Translations under genes and position numbers: made by a program
Shown here: one piece after another, positions 1 through 6,896 of the stretch
How positions within the stretch are numbered: the stretch's first letter is position 1
Layout: each line of letters starts with the position of its first letter
Notes under the pieces: model-generated
Told to the model about the DNA's origin: nothing
The model's database searches: none
Seen by the model: the letters and a program-made list of their open reading frames with translations, nothing else
Source of the DNA: an uncultured Desulfomonile sp.
Lineage (GTDB): Bacteria > Desulfobacterota > Desulfomonilia > Desulfomonilales > Desulfomonilaceae
Assembly (NCBI GenBank): GCA_903853735.1
Contig: CAINUH010000007.1
Location: forward strand, 1 to 7,039
DNA length: 7,039 nucleotides
Reading direction: 5' to 3'

Positions 1-1194
1 CCGGACATCGTACGTAGGACGTTCAAACTAGCTACACGAGCGACAGGCCTCAAAAAATCTCGAGACAATGGCCCATGGGCCCTCAGAGACATCAATCTTG
101 AAGTCAATAAAGGCGAAACCGTTGCGATCGTAGGTCGTAACGGAGCCGGCAAGAGCACTTTGCTCAAGGTGCTTGCAGGAGTTACCACCCCTACTAGTGG
201 GCGTGTGGAGGTCTACGGACGCATTTTCCCAATGATTGAACTGAACGCCGGCTTGAACATGGAACTCACCGGTAGGGAAAATGTCCGCCTGCTTGGAGCA
301 GTTATGGGTTTTTCGAGGCTCGAGATAGAATCCAAGTTGCCTGAAATCGAAGAATTCACTGAGTTGGGGGAATGGTTCGATCGACCCGTGAGGATGTATT
401 CCAGCGGGATGTTGGGTAGGCTTGGATTCGGGGTTGCTATCAATGTTGACAGTGACGTCATCCTTATTGATGAAACATTTGCTGTCGGTGACCTCAAATT
501 CCAGAACAAGAGTATGGCCCGAGTCAAACAAATGAGAGAGAGTGGCGCAACAGTCTTGCTGGTGAGCCATAGCCTTGACTCGCTTCAGTTTGTGGCCAAG
601 ACAGGGGTCGTGTTGGAAGAGGGCCGATTGGTGGCTGCAGGGTCTTCTCTCGAGGCAATCAGCGCATACGAAACCCTGGTATTCCGATCTGAGCAGCAAC
701 GGTTGGAGCACCGGGTCAGGGCTCGCATATCCTCAGAAGAAGTCAACATTTTCAGTGCCCGGGTCTATACGAAGGATGGGGAATCTTTAACCGAGGTTCC
801 TTCGGGCGTCCCCTTCGGAATCGAAGTTGATCTCCAGCTAAACCGGCAAGTACAAAAACCGATGTTTTCAATGGGACTTGTGAACGCGGCAGGGATATTG
901 TGCAAATGGAATGTTTCCGAAGAAGATGGTTTGTCAGTCCTCGGGGACGGTGATCGATACGTGTTACGCGTCTGGTATCCTCAGAATCATCTGGCTAACG
1001 GAGCCTATGAAGGACATTTTGCTGCCAGAGATGTGGCATCGTACGAAACCCTGGAACGAATAGCCGGAATAGTGAGTTTTGCCGTTGTGGGATCACAGCG
1101 TGCCAGAGGAATCGTGACCGGTAAATGTAGATGGGAACTGGCTCCGTGGAACAGTGCCGAGGGGTCTTCGCAAGGTGTTGGGATCAGGGAATGA
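1..1194 (+). CDS. wzt: Wzt-like polysaccharide ABC transporter ATP-binding protein with C-terminal glycan-binding domain (5' partial)
   Basis: The frame is open from base 1 with no start in view, so the gene begins upstream; 397 codons are visible (first codon counted as 1). A start at TTG 160 would delete the P-loop and is not credible. Motifs in order: Walker A GRNGAGKST (45-53), the Wzt/TagH-style MELTGREN stretch (87-94), ABC signature YSSGM (133-137), Walker B ILIDE with catalytic Glu158, VGD (162-164) and switch His190. From about residue 245 to 390 follows a beta-rich domain of Wzt_C type, ending near a Trp-Glu-Leu. Known of the family: such ATPases pair with a Wzm permease to export undecaprenyl-linked glycans across the inner membrane, and in E. 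coli O8/O9a the C-terminal domain binds the modified chain end. Usual length is about 400-450 residues, so perhaps 20-40 residues are missing. No Wzm gene is in the window; it would be expected upstream. The family call is firm; the symbol is by family only. Confidence 0.93.
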   Translation, partial: PDIVRRTFKLATRATGLKKSRDNGPWALRDINLEVNKGETVAIVGRNGAGKSTLLKVLAGVTTPTSGRVEVYGRIFPMIELNAGLNMELTGRENVRLLGAVMGFSRLEIESKLPEIEEFTELGEWFDRPVRMYSSGMLGRLGFGVAINVDSDVILIDETFAVGDLKFQNKSMARVKQMRESGATVLLVSHSLDSLQFVAKTGVVLEEGRLVAAGSSLEAISAYETLVFRSEQQRLEHRVRARISSEEVNIFSARVYTKDGESLTEVPSGVPFGIEVDLQLNRQVQKPMFSMGLVNAAGILCKWNVSEEDGLSVLGDGDRYVLRVWYPQNHLANGAYEGHFAARDVASYETLERIAGIVSFAVVGSQRARGIVTGKCRWELAPWNSAEGSSQGVGIRE

Positions 1195-1310
1195 TATCAG
1201 ACCGAGACAATGCTTTGGTGAAGACCCACTTACTTCCCTGCGGTATGGCAGCAAGGGATGGAACTGGGGATGGCATCGTTGCGTCCGTTGAAAGGGATCA
1301 AATGACATGA
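1191..1310 (+). CDS. Candidate small ORF bridging the wzt-like and glycosyltransferase genes (39 aa, uncertain)
   Basis: An ATG at 1191 overlaps the wzt-like stop as ATGA (1191-1194). The frame runs 39 codons and stops at TGA 1308-1310, which overlaps the next start as a second ATGA (1307-1310). It therefore spans the whole 112-nt gap exactly. The peptide begins MISDRDNALVK and ends ERDQMT. It has five Asp and one Glu against three Arg and one Lys, no hydrophobic membrane segment and no motif I recognise. A weak GGGA (1180-1183) lies 7 nt before the ATG. It could be a coupling leader that carries ribosomes to the glycosyltransferase start, a real small protein, a remnant of a lost gene, or a chance open frame in an untranslated spacer. 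Chance is quite possible at this length, hence the low confidence. Confidence 0.3.
   Translation: MISDRDNALVKTHLLPCGMAARDGTGDGIVASVERDQMT
1291..1297 (+). promoter_or_regulatory. Ribosome binding site of the GT2-like gene
   Basis: AAAGGGA ends 9 nt before ATG 1307. An in-frame TGA at 1289-1291 leaves ATG 1307 as the only usable start, and the site supports it. The ATG at 1302 is in another frame and stops after two codons. Confidence 0.6.
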
Positions 1311-2251
1311 CGGACAGTGACGTGCAACCTGGTTCAAAATTCAGTCGGACCATACGGTTGGATGGAAGACTTTATGACTTGGACGTTAGCCGAAGAGTAG
1401 AGCTGCCGCCGGTTTCACCTCGCCTGGTCATGATTTCCCACTTGCACACCCAGTCAGCAGTCGAGCTTTTGAAGACATCTTTGATGGCTGTTCGGCGCTT
1501 CACCGCGGAGCCCCATGAGATGTGGGTCGTGGACAACAATTCTCCGCGAGAGAATCTGACATGGCTGGAGGCGTGGCCGGACGTCAACCTGATTCTTAAT
1601 CGGACAGAACCGCTACCGCCCACGGTGACTGAGGCAAACCGGCTGCCAAATGACTGTCTTAACCAGCTAGACTGGGGAAGTTATGCAAACGCTGTTGGAC
1701 TGGAATTAGCCGTAAGAGTAATAGACCCGGACTCGCGTTTGCTCATGCTTCTTCACATGGATGCTGTGCCATGCAAATCTGGTTGGCTTTCTTTTCTACG
1801 GTCAAAGTTGACAGCCGATCCGAACGAGAAAAGACTAAATAATAGGGGAGTTGCTGCTGCGGGCGTTAGAATGGATAGAGTCCGCAACCCGGAAGGCGTC
1901 CTCCACGTTTTGGGTTTCATGGTAGACTTTCAAATATTCAGAAAGTGTAACTTAGATTTTTTCCCCGATCTTCCAGACTTGGACGTGGGAGACAGAGTTA
2001 CTGTCGAGTTACGCAAGTGTGGCTATCAAGTATTTGCGTGCTCAAACACCTTGTGGAACCCAGAGTTAATCAACAACATTCCGCTTTCGTCTCCCTGGAG
2101 AGACCTTCACGTTGACCGGTCATTTGATGATGAGGGGGACGTATTCTTTGTTCATCTTGGTCGAGGCGTAAGAAAGTCCTGTGGGGAGAACACCAAGGGC
2201 ACCGATGTGCAACAATGGATTCGTGTGGTCCTCTCAAATTTGTATGCCTGA
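1307..2251 (+). CDS. GT-A fold glycosyltransferase, family 2-like
   Basis: This 314-residue cytoplasmic protein probably transfers a sugar from a nucleotide-sugar donor onto the growing glycan. After about 38 N-terminal residues comes a GT2-like Rossmann start: a beta strand at 39-45, a helix, then WVVDNNSP (73-80), the nucleotide-contacting segment of GT2 enzymes. SYANAVGLELA (125-135) matches the usual helix before the metal site. LLHMDAVP (148-155) sits where GT2 enzymes have DxD, so the metal site would be His-x-Asp. A later DVGDRVT segment may correspond to the acceptor/catalytic-base region. There is no signal peptide or membrane segment. ATG 1307 is fixed by an upstream in-frame stop and an AAAGGGA site. 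The gene lies between the exporter ATPase and a methyltransferase, which fits glycan assembly. Donor sugar and linkage cannot be read from sequence. The fold call is fairly sure; the exact family is not. Confidence 0.8.
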   Translation: MTDSDVQPGSKFSRTIRLDGRLYDLDVSRRVELPPVSPRLVMISHLHTQSAVELLKTSLMAVRRFTAEPHEMWVVDNNSPRENLTWLEAWPDVNLILNRTEPLPPTVTEANRLPNDCLNQLDWGSYANAVGLELAVRVIDPDSRLLMLLHMDAVPCKSGWLSFLRSKLTADPNEKRLNNRGVAAAGVRMDRVRNPEGVLHVLGFMVDFQIFRKCNLDFFPDLPDLDVGDRVTVELRKCGYQVFACSNTLWNPELINNIPLSSPWRDLHVDRSFDDEGDVFFVHLGRGVRKSCGENTKGTDVQQWIRVVLSNLYA

Positions 2252-2318
2252 GCTTTCTTGTCGAACCGGCTTCTTTGCAGGCTATTGACTCGCACAGGTT
2301 ATAGTCGGACCCTGACAA

Positions 2319-3026
2319 ATGAATCGAAGACCCAAAATTGGTTCTGGAGAAATTTCGTATTCACTGAGAAGACACTACGTGGACGAATTTCATTTCAAGC
2401 ACGTTTCAAAACTCGAAGCAAGGTCACTGGTGTTGGATCTAGGAGGAAATCGCATTGGTAAACGAGGATTGTTCGATATAGAATCCTTCGAGTTGGATGT
2501 AGTTTATGCCAATCTTTCCGTGGCGAAAAGACCTCACGTTAAAGCAATGGCCGAACATGTCCCTTTCAAGGAAGCCACATTTGATGTAGTCGTGTGTTCA
2601 GAACTTCTCGAACATGTGTTAGACCCGATACAGGTTCTCGTAGAAATTTTCCGCGTTCTTCGGAAGGATGGATTGGTCCTAATTTGCGTTCCGTTCATGA
2701 CTCGAATTCATGGAGATCCGACCGACTTTGGTCGTTATACTGACTATTACTGGTCCCAAATCCTTGGAGGAGTGGGATTCAAGAACGTGATAATCGAATC
2801 CCAGGGAGGTTTTTGGAGTGTACTGGCCGAGATGATTCGATGCTTTGTATTTGCAAAGACTGCCTCTTGGGATAGCCGGATGGCTTTTTGGCTCGGAGTT
2901 CTCGAACGCATCGTTTATGAGTGCAAGCACAAGGCACTGGAGTTGGATATTTCGAACATGCAAGGACAGACCTCCCAACCAACAGGATTTACCACCGGTT
3001 TCGGAATTATAGGAGTTAAGCCGTGA
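2319..3026 (+). CDS. Class I SAM-dependent methyltransferase (Methyltransf_11-like), divergent motif I
   Basis: This 235-residue protein resembles methyltransferases common in polysaccharide loci. Visible elements: motif I LVLDLGGNRIG (37-47); an acidic-loop region HVKAMAEHVPF (73-83) followed by FDVVVCSELLEHV (88-100), the typical aspartate strand and LEHV; the helix EIFRVLRKDG (109-118); strand LVLICVPF (119-126); and HGDPTDFGRYT (131-141), a signature of this subfamily. Two departures stand out. Motif I lacks the usual GxGxG spacing, and the strand-2 end reads YANLS (63-67), with Asn65 where relatives usually have the ribose-binding acid. ATG 2319 follows an in-frame TGA at 2313-2315, so it is the only start; a weak GGAC lies 8 nt upstream. 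A 67-nt gap separates it from the glycosyltransferase before it, and it overlaps the next gene by GTGA. Likely role: O-methylation of a glycan sugar or chain end. The substrate is inferred from context only. Confidence 0.85.
   Translation: MNRRPKIGSGEISYSLRRHYVDEFHFKHVSKLEARSLVLDLGGNRIGKRGLFDIESFELDVVYANLSVAKRPHVKAMAEHVPFKEATFDVVVCSELLEHVLDPIQVLVEIFRVLRKDGLVLICVPFMTRIHGDPTDFGRYTDYYWSQILGGVGFKNVIIESQGGFWSVLAEMIRCFVFAKTASWDSRMAFWLGVLERIVYECKHKALELDISNMQGQTSQPTGFTTGFGIIGVKP
3011..3015 (+). promoter_or_regulatory. Ribosome binding site selecting the GTG start at 3023
   Basis: AGGAG lies 7 nt before GTG 3023 and inside the end of the methyltransferase gene. It is the evidence for choosing this GTG start, which overlaps the upstream TGA (3024-3026). 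Confidence 0.7.
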
Positions 3027-5041
3027 AAAGACCCTGTGTTTTTCTTACCGGTGGGGACGATATAGGTTGGGCCATTGACGAAGACCTGAGGCTGACCCGC
3101 CAAGCACTCATTGATCTTGTGGATTTTGGCGATCTCTCACAATGTGATGTTGTCCACTCAATGTGGTGGGAAGGCCTCATGATGATTCCCAGAGAGAAAT
3201 TAATCGGGAAACGCATAATTTGTCATGTACAAAATGAACCTTTTCACTACCTCGCCGTACCTGCTCACCGGCATGCCTTTTCCATAGTGGGAATGTGGGT
3301 GACGCGGTCGTCCGAAGGGGCTCATGAATTGAACAGTTTGGGAATATCCAACTGTCTGATACCATACGCGATCTCGGTGGATACCTTCAGACGATTGCCA
3401 TCAGATGACAAGGAACTTGTAGAATTCAGACGGCAATGGAATATTCCTAACGACGCCTACCTCATAGGTAATTTCCACAGGGATACCGAAGGCAAAGGCC
3501 TGAGAACTCCCAAACTCGCCAAAGGGCCGGATCTGTTTTTCGAGATTTTGCGGGGACTTCGGAGTAAAGAACTCGAGGTTCATGTGATCCTGGCTGGTCC
3601 GAGGCGGCACTGGCTACTCAAAAAACTCAAAGACGAAAATTTCCTTTTCACCTACATAGGATCGCCCAGCCTGGATGATGACATCGCGGTTAATTCCTTG
3701 CCCCGAAGCACGCTAAACATCTTGTACAACCTGATGGACCTGTACGTGGTTTCCAGTCGTTGGGAGGCCGGCCCTCATTCCATACTTGAAGCCGCTGCGG
3801 CGAAATGCAAAATAGTTAGCACGCCGGTAGGACTGGCGACAGATGTGCTCGAACCGGCAGCAATTTTCTCTTCGCTGGGTGAGGCGATACGCATCATTCA
3901 AAAGGATATGAATGAAGGCTTCCTGAACTCAACCATAGAGCCTCATTTCAACAAAGTATATCGTGCTCATCGGCCTCAATCTGAAACCCCACTCTTTGCA
4001 GACTTATATCAAAATATTGAACGTATTCCTGTTTATAGAGGTCCCCGAGAACTCCCTGAGAGCACAAGTCACCACCGGCAAACCAAAAAGACAACTCCGG
4101 GGAAAAAGGTTGAATCCGGGAATTTCCCTCTGACCATCGGTTTCTGGCACACATTTTTCAAACCTCCCTATGGAGGCGGGAATCAGTTCATGATGGCGTT
4201 GAAAGACGCCTTTCTTGAACGGGGAATTAATATTCGAGACAATGAAATAAGCGGAGATATAGACGCATACGTAGTCAATTCAATCCATTTCGACGTGGAC
4301 CTGTTCCTAAAGTTGGTCAAAGATCGACCGATGAAAGTTGTTCACAGAATCGACGGCCCCATACATCTTGTACGAGGTTTTGACAGGGAGAAGGATGAAC
4401 TCTGTTTCAAGCTCAATTCTCAGTTCGCTTCCTCAACTGTCCTTCAATCAGCGTGGACGTACCAACGTATAGTTGAAATGGGTTACAGTCCAGTCGCGCC
4501 CGTGGTAGTTCACAACGCAGTTGACCCGAATATTTTCCACGCCAGAGGCCGCATCCCATTTGAAACCAATCGCAAGATCAGACTTATTACTACTAGTTGG
4601 TCTGGAAATCCTAGGAAGGGGGGACCAGTTTACAGGTGGATTGAAGATCACCTGGACTGGGATCGGTTTGAATACACATTTGTTGGAAATGCTTCGGAGA
4701 AATTCAATAGAATTAAACAGATTCCCCCCGTGCCTTCGGAAGATGTGGCCCGAATCCTCAGAGAACACGACATTTTCATTACGGCCAGCCGAAATGATCC
4801 CTGCTCAAACGCCCTTATCGAGGCAATGACGTGTGGTCTGCCAGTACTTTATTTCAATAGTGGGGGGCATCCCGAGTTGGCTGGACTGGGGGGATTACCG
4901 TTCAACTCCGAAGAAGAGATCCTCCCTCGGCTGGAAGAACTTGTGGATGCACATGAATCTTTTCAACGGTTGATCGCTGTTTCCAGTTTTGACGTCGTGA
5001 CGGAAAAATATCTCACGCTCATTAGAGAGGCCATCGGATGA
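3023..5041 (+). CDS. Tandem two-domain GT-B glycosyltransferase (GT4-like + GT4-like)
   Basis: This 672-residue cytoplasmic protein carries two glycosyltransferase modules. Module 1 (about 1-338) opens with FLTGGDDIGWAID and ends with a GT4 donor-site half: LYVVSSRWEAGPHSILE, where Glu248 and Glu256 form the EX7E pair. A polar, basic linker (about 339-368, rich in Lys, Ser, Thr) follows. Module 2 (about 370-672) starts with a GT4 glycine loop, YGGGNQF (383-389), and reaches ASRNDPCSNALIE, where the pair is Asp592 and Glu600, then CGLPVLYFNSGGHPEL. Stand-alone GT4 enzymes are usually 350-400 residues, so this is close to twice the normal length; both halves look intact. Known precedent: multi-domain GT4 polymerases such as WbdA of E. 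coli O8/O9a extend chains exported by the same type of transporter. A chain-extending or two-step role here is inference. The start is GTG 3023, overlapping the methyltransferase stop, with a good AGGAG. It overlaps the next gene by ATGA. Confidence 0.85.
   Translation: MKRPCVFLTGGDDIGWAIDEDLRLTRQALIDLVDFGDLSQCDVVHSMWWEGLMMIPREKLIGKRIICHVQNEPFHYLAVPAHRHAFSIVGMWVTRSSEGAHELNSLGISNCLIPYAISVDTFRRLPSDDKELVEFRRQWNIPNDAYLIGNFHRDTEGKGLRTPKLAKGPDLFFEILRGLRSKELEVHVILAGPRRHWLLKKLKDENFLFTYIGSPSLDDDIAVNSLPRSTLNILYNLMDLYVVSSRWEAGPHSILEAAAAKCKIVSTPVGLATDVLEPAAIFSSLGEAIRIIQKDMNEGFLNSTIEPHFNKVYRAHRPQSETPLFADLYQNIERIPVYRGPRELPESTSHHRQTKKTTPGKKVESGNFPLTIGFWHTFFKPPYGGGNQFMMALKDAFLERGINIRDNEISGDIDAYVVNSIHFDVDLFLKLVKDRPMKVVHRIDGPIHLVRGFDREKDELCFKLNSQFASSTVLQSAWTYQRIVEMGYSPVAPVVVHNAVDPNIFHARGRIPFETNRKIRLITTSWSGNPRKGGPVYRWIEDHLDWDRFEYTFVGNASEKFNRIKQIPPVPSEDVARILREHDIFITASRNDPCSNALIEAMTCGLPVLYFNSGGHPELAGLGGLPFNSEEEILPRLEELVDAHESFQRLIAVSSFDVVTEKYLTLIREAIG
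5025..5030 (+). promoter_or_regulatory. Ribosome binding site of the single-domain GT4 gene
   Basis: GAGAGG lies 7 nt before ATG 5038, inside the 3' end of the tandem glycosyltransferase gene. It supports the ATGA-overlap start and translational coupling. Confidence 0.65.
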
Positions 5042-6153
5042 GGCCTCATTTGGTATTGTTCTTTACTCGGGGAGTCTCTTTACAAACTTGGGACATCATC
5101 GGATCTTTGCAGAGAGAGCTGGCTATCTACGATTATCTTGTCAACCGGGGTTACCGAATCAGCTTTGTAACCTACGGAGACGGAAATGATCTGAGCTATT
5201 CCAGGCAATTGAGTGGAATAGAGATCCTGTGCAACGAGAAAAGACTGCCTTTAGAATCGTATGAAAGCCAGATTGTCTTCAGGCACGGCAAGGCCCTGAA
5301 GAATGTGAGCGTCATAAAGACAAATCAAACTTACGGTTCGGAAGCGGCTCTCTGGACCTCCCGCTTGATCGGCAGACCCCTTGTGGCACGCTGTGGCTAC
5401 ATGTGGTCGTACAATGCCTCAAGGGAGCATGGCGCTGATTCTATTCAAGCCAGGGAAGCTCTCCGGGTTGAAAGAAAAGTCTTCTCAGAGGCCCAACGGT
5501 TGGTCGTGACAACCAATTCTATGCGGATGGATGTCGAAAAGAGGATTCCCGGTGCATCATCCAAGACGTTTGTAATAGCCAACTATGTTGATGAGCATAC
5601 ATTCCGCCCGTACCAGGTCGCGCGCGATCCGTACACCTTGCTCTTTGTCGGCAGAGTTGCTCCTGAGAAAAACTTGCGGTCTTTATTCGAGGCAATTATT
5701 CCCCTGAAAAGAGTGAAGCTGGTACTTATTGGGCAAGGTCATCTTCGGAACGAGCTTGAGCGAGAATATGGCTCCCTGCGAGACAGGTTGACATGGGAAG
5801 GCAACGTGCCAAATTCCAAGCTGCCGGAATATCTCAACCGATGTGCGTTGTTTGTGTTACCTTCTTTTTACGAGGGTCACCCGAAAGCACTCATCGAGGC
5901 CATGTCGTGCGGCACGCCAGTGATAGGAGCCGACTCGCCGGGGATACGGGAAATTATACGCCACGGCGAGTCCGGCTATCTTTGCCGTCCTGATGCGTTG
6001 AGTCTCCGTAATGCTATCCATCATCTCCTCGCCAATCCCGGCCTCTGTACGGAGATGGGCAGGAAAGCTAGGGAACACGTTGTAGCCCACTACTCCCTTG
6101 AGAGAATTGGATCCCTGGAACTCTCAATGCTAAATGAGTTGAGTAGACGTTGA
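5038..6153 (+). CDS. Glycosyltransferase family 4 (GT-B fold)
   Basis: This 371-residue protein is a typical retaining GT4 enzyme in length and motifs. The N-terminal acceptor domain (about 1-185) begins HLVLFFTRGVSLQTW and contains FVTYGDGND. The hinge leads into LLFVGRVAPEKNL (from about 201; GRVAPEKN at 205-212), a donor-site loop with Arg206 and Lys211 in the usual phosphate-binding positions. Then come a GQG loop, an LPSFYEGHPKALIEAMSCGTPVI stretch with the EX7E pair Glu279 and Glu287, and the typical PGIREII and GESGYL blocks. No membrane segment is visible, so it is probably cytoplasmic or peripheral on the inner membrane. ATG 5038 overlaps the preceding TGA by ATGA and has a GAGAGG site. 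The stop (6151-6153) shares its last base with the next ATG. It probably adds one sugar to the exported glycan; donor and acceptor are unknown. The family call is sure. Confidence 0.95.
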   Translation: MRPHLVLFFTRGVSLQTWDIIGSLQRELAIYDYLVNRGYRISFVTYGDGNDLSYSRQLSGIEILCNEKRLPLESYESQIVFRHGKALKNVSVIKTNQTYGSEAALWTSRLIGRPLVARCGYMWSYNASREHGADSIQAREALRVERKVFSEAQRLVVTTNSMRMDVEKRIPGASSKTFVIANYVDEHTFRPYQVARDPYTLLFVGRVAPEKNLRSLFEAIIPLKRVKLVLIGQGHLRNELEREYGSLRDRLTWEGNVPNSKLPEYLNRCALFVLPSFYEGHPKALIEAMSCGTPVIGADSPGIREIIRHGESGYLCRPDALSLRNAIHHLLANPGLCTEMGRKAREHVVAHYSLERIGSLELSMLNELSRR

Positions 6154-6896
6154 TGGACACCAAGAACCTTGACCGGCTGCGCGACAAATTCTCTGAAACG
6201 ACTGATGGAGACATACTCGATTTGCTGGTGGATATCATTGGTAAGCATGTTGAGTCCATGCCCCCTGCCGCGGGACTAAGATTCCTCTTTGCCATGGACG
6301 CTTGTCTCTACGAACTCCAAGGCCGACTGTCAGTGGCCTACGGAGGCGGCGTTCACACCAAGCACCGGCACACGCGTTATCACGATTTTTTCACTGCCAG
6401 AACTAATCAGGGAGAACGGGTGCTCGATGTTGGCTGCGGGATTGGGTTTCTTGCTTACGACCTTGCAGAAAAATCCGGAGCGAACGTGTACGGTATAGAT
6501 CTGAATCCTGATAATATAGCGGTTGCTCAAGCAAGATACCAGCACCCCAATGTCGCGTACATCGTTGGCGATGTGCTGAAAGTTTCCTTCGAAGACCCTT
6601 TTGACGTGGTAATATTGTCAAATGTTCTTGAACACCTGGAAGACCGGCCCGTATTTCTTCGACGGCTTGTCCGTGCAGTCCAACCCAAGAGAATTCTCAT
6701 TAGGGTTCCTCTTTTTGAGCGAGATTGGCGAGTGCCCTTAAAAGAAGAGTTAGGCATGGACTATCGGCTTGATCCCACACACTACACTGAATATACGTTG
6801 GAGAGTTTTGCTTCTGAGATACAGGCGGCTCACTTGATGCTCACGCGTCAGGAAGTGCGATGGGGAGAGATTTGGGCAGAGGCAGCTCCGCAATAG
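6153..6896 (+). CDS. Class I SAM-dependent methyltransferase, canonical motif I
   Basis: This 247-residue protein has about 85 N-terminal residues, mostly helical, including LRFLFAMDACLYELQGRL and a YGGGVHTKHRHTRYHDFF block, then a full SAM-binding fold. Motif I is VLDVGCGIG (90-98), strand 2 ends in GIDLN with acidic Asp116, GDV (139-141) gives the adenine-contact acid, and FDVVILSNVLEHL (150-162) is motif IV/V. The C-terminal part carries IRVPLFERDWRVPL, ELGMDYRLDPTHYTEYT and a WGEIWAE end. It resembles a methyltransferase type I have seen in polysaccharide gene clusters, without an assigned substrate. It is unrelated in detail to the methyltransferase at 2319-3026. The ATG at 6153 overlaps the previous TGA as TGATG. 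A TTG at 6150 would add one residue but is less likely. No strong Shine-Dalgarno is visible, so translation probably depends on coupling. Substrate (glycan, chain end or sugar precursor) is inferred from position. Confidence 0.92.
   Translation: MDTKNLDRLRDKFSETTDGDILDLLVDIIGKHVESMPPAAGLRFLFAMDACLYELQGRLSVAYGGGVHTKHRHTRYHDFFTARTNQGERVLDVGCGIGFLAYDLAEKSGANVYGIDLNPDNIAVAQARYQHPNVAYIVGDVLKVSFEDPFDVVILSNVLEHLEDRPVFLRRLVRAVQPKRILIRVPLFERDWRVPLKEELGMDYRLDPTHYTEYTLESFASEIQAAHLMLTRQEVRWGEIWAEAAPQ

Noticed and set aside
28..711. A 227-codon open frame on the minus strand, opposite the wzt-like gene
   Set aside because: The plus strand carries unmistakable ABC ATPase motifs here; the antisense translation has no recognisable domain and no ribosome site that I can see. 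It is a mirror of the coding strand's codon pattern.
667..1054. A 13-nt direct repeat, TACGAAACCCTGG, at 667-679 and 1042-1054
   Set aside because: Both copies lie in the same reading frame and encode Tyr-Glu-Thr-Leu within unrelated contexts of one gene. There are only two copies with no flanking similarity, so coincidence is the simplest reading.
2275..2305. A possible promoter before the first methyltransferase (TTGCAG, 19 nt, TATAGT)
   Set aside because: The spacing is long and the -35 match is poor, and a TTGACT at 2285 is only 9 nt from the TATAGT. Not enough to call a promoter.
4521..4829. A 102-codon open frame in another plus-strand phase inside the tandem glycosyltransferase gene
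   Set aside because: The main frame encodes conserved GT4 motifs across the same bases, and the alternative product shows no family features.
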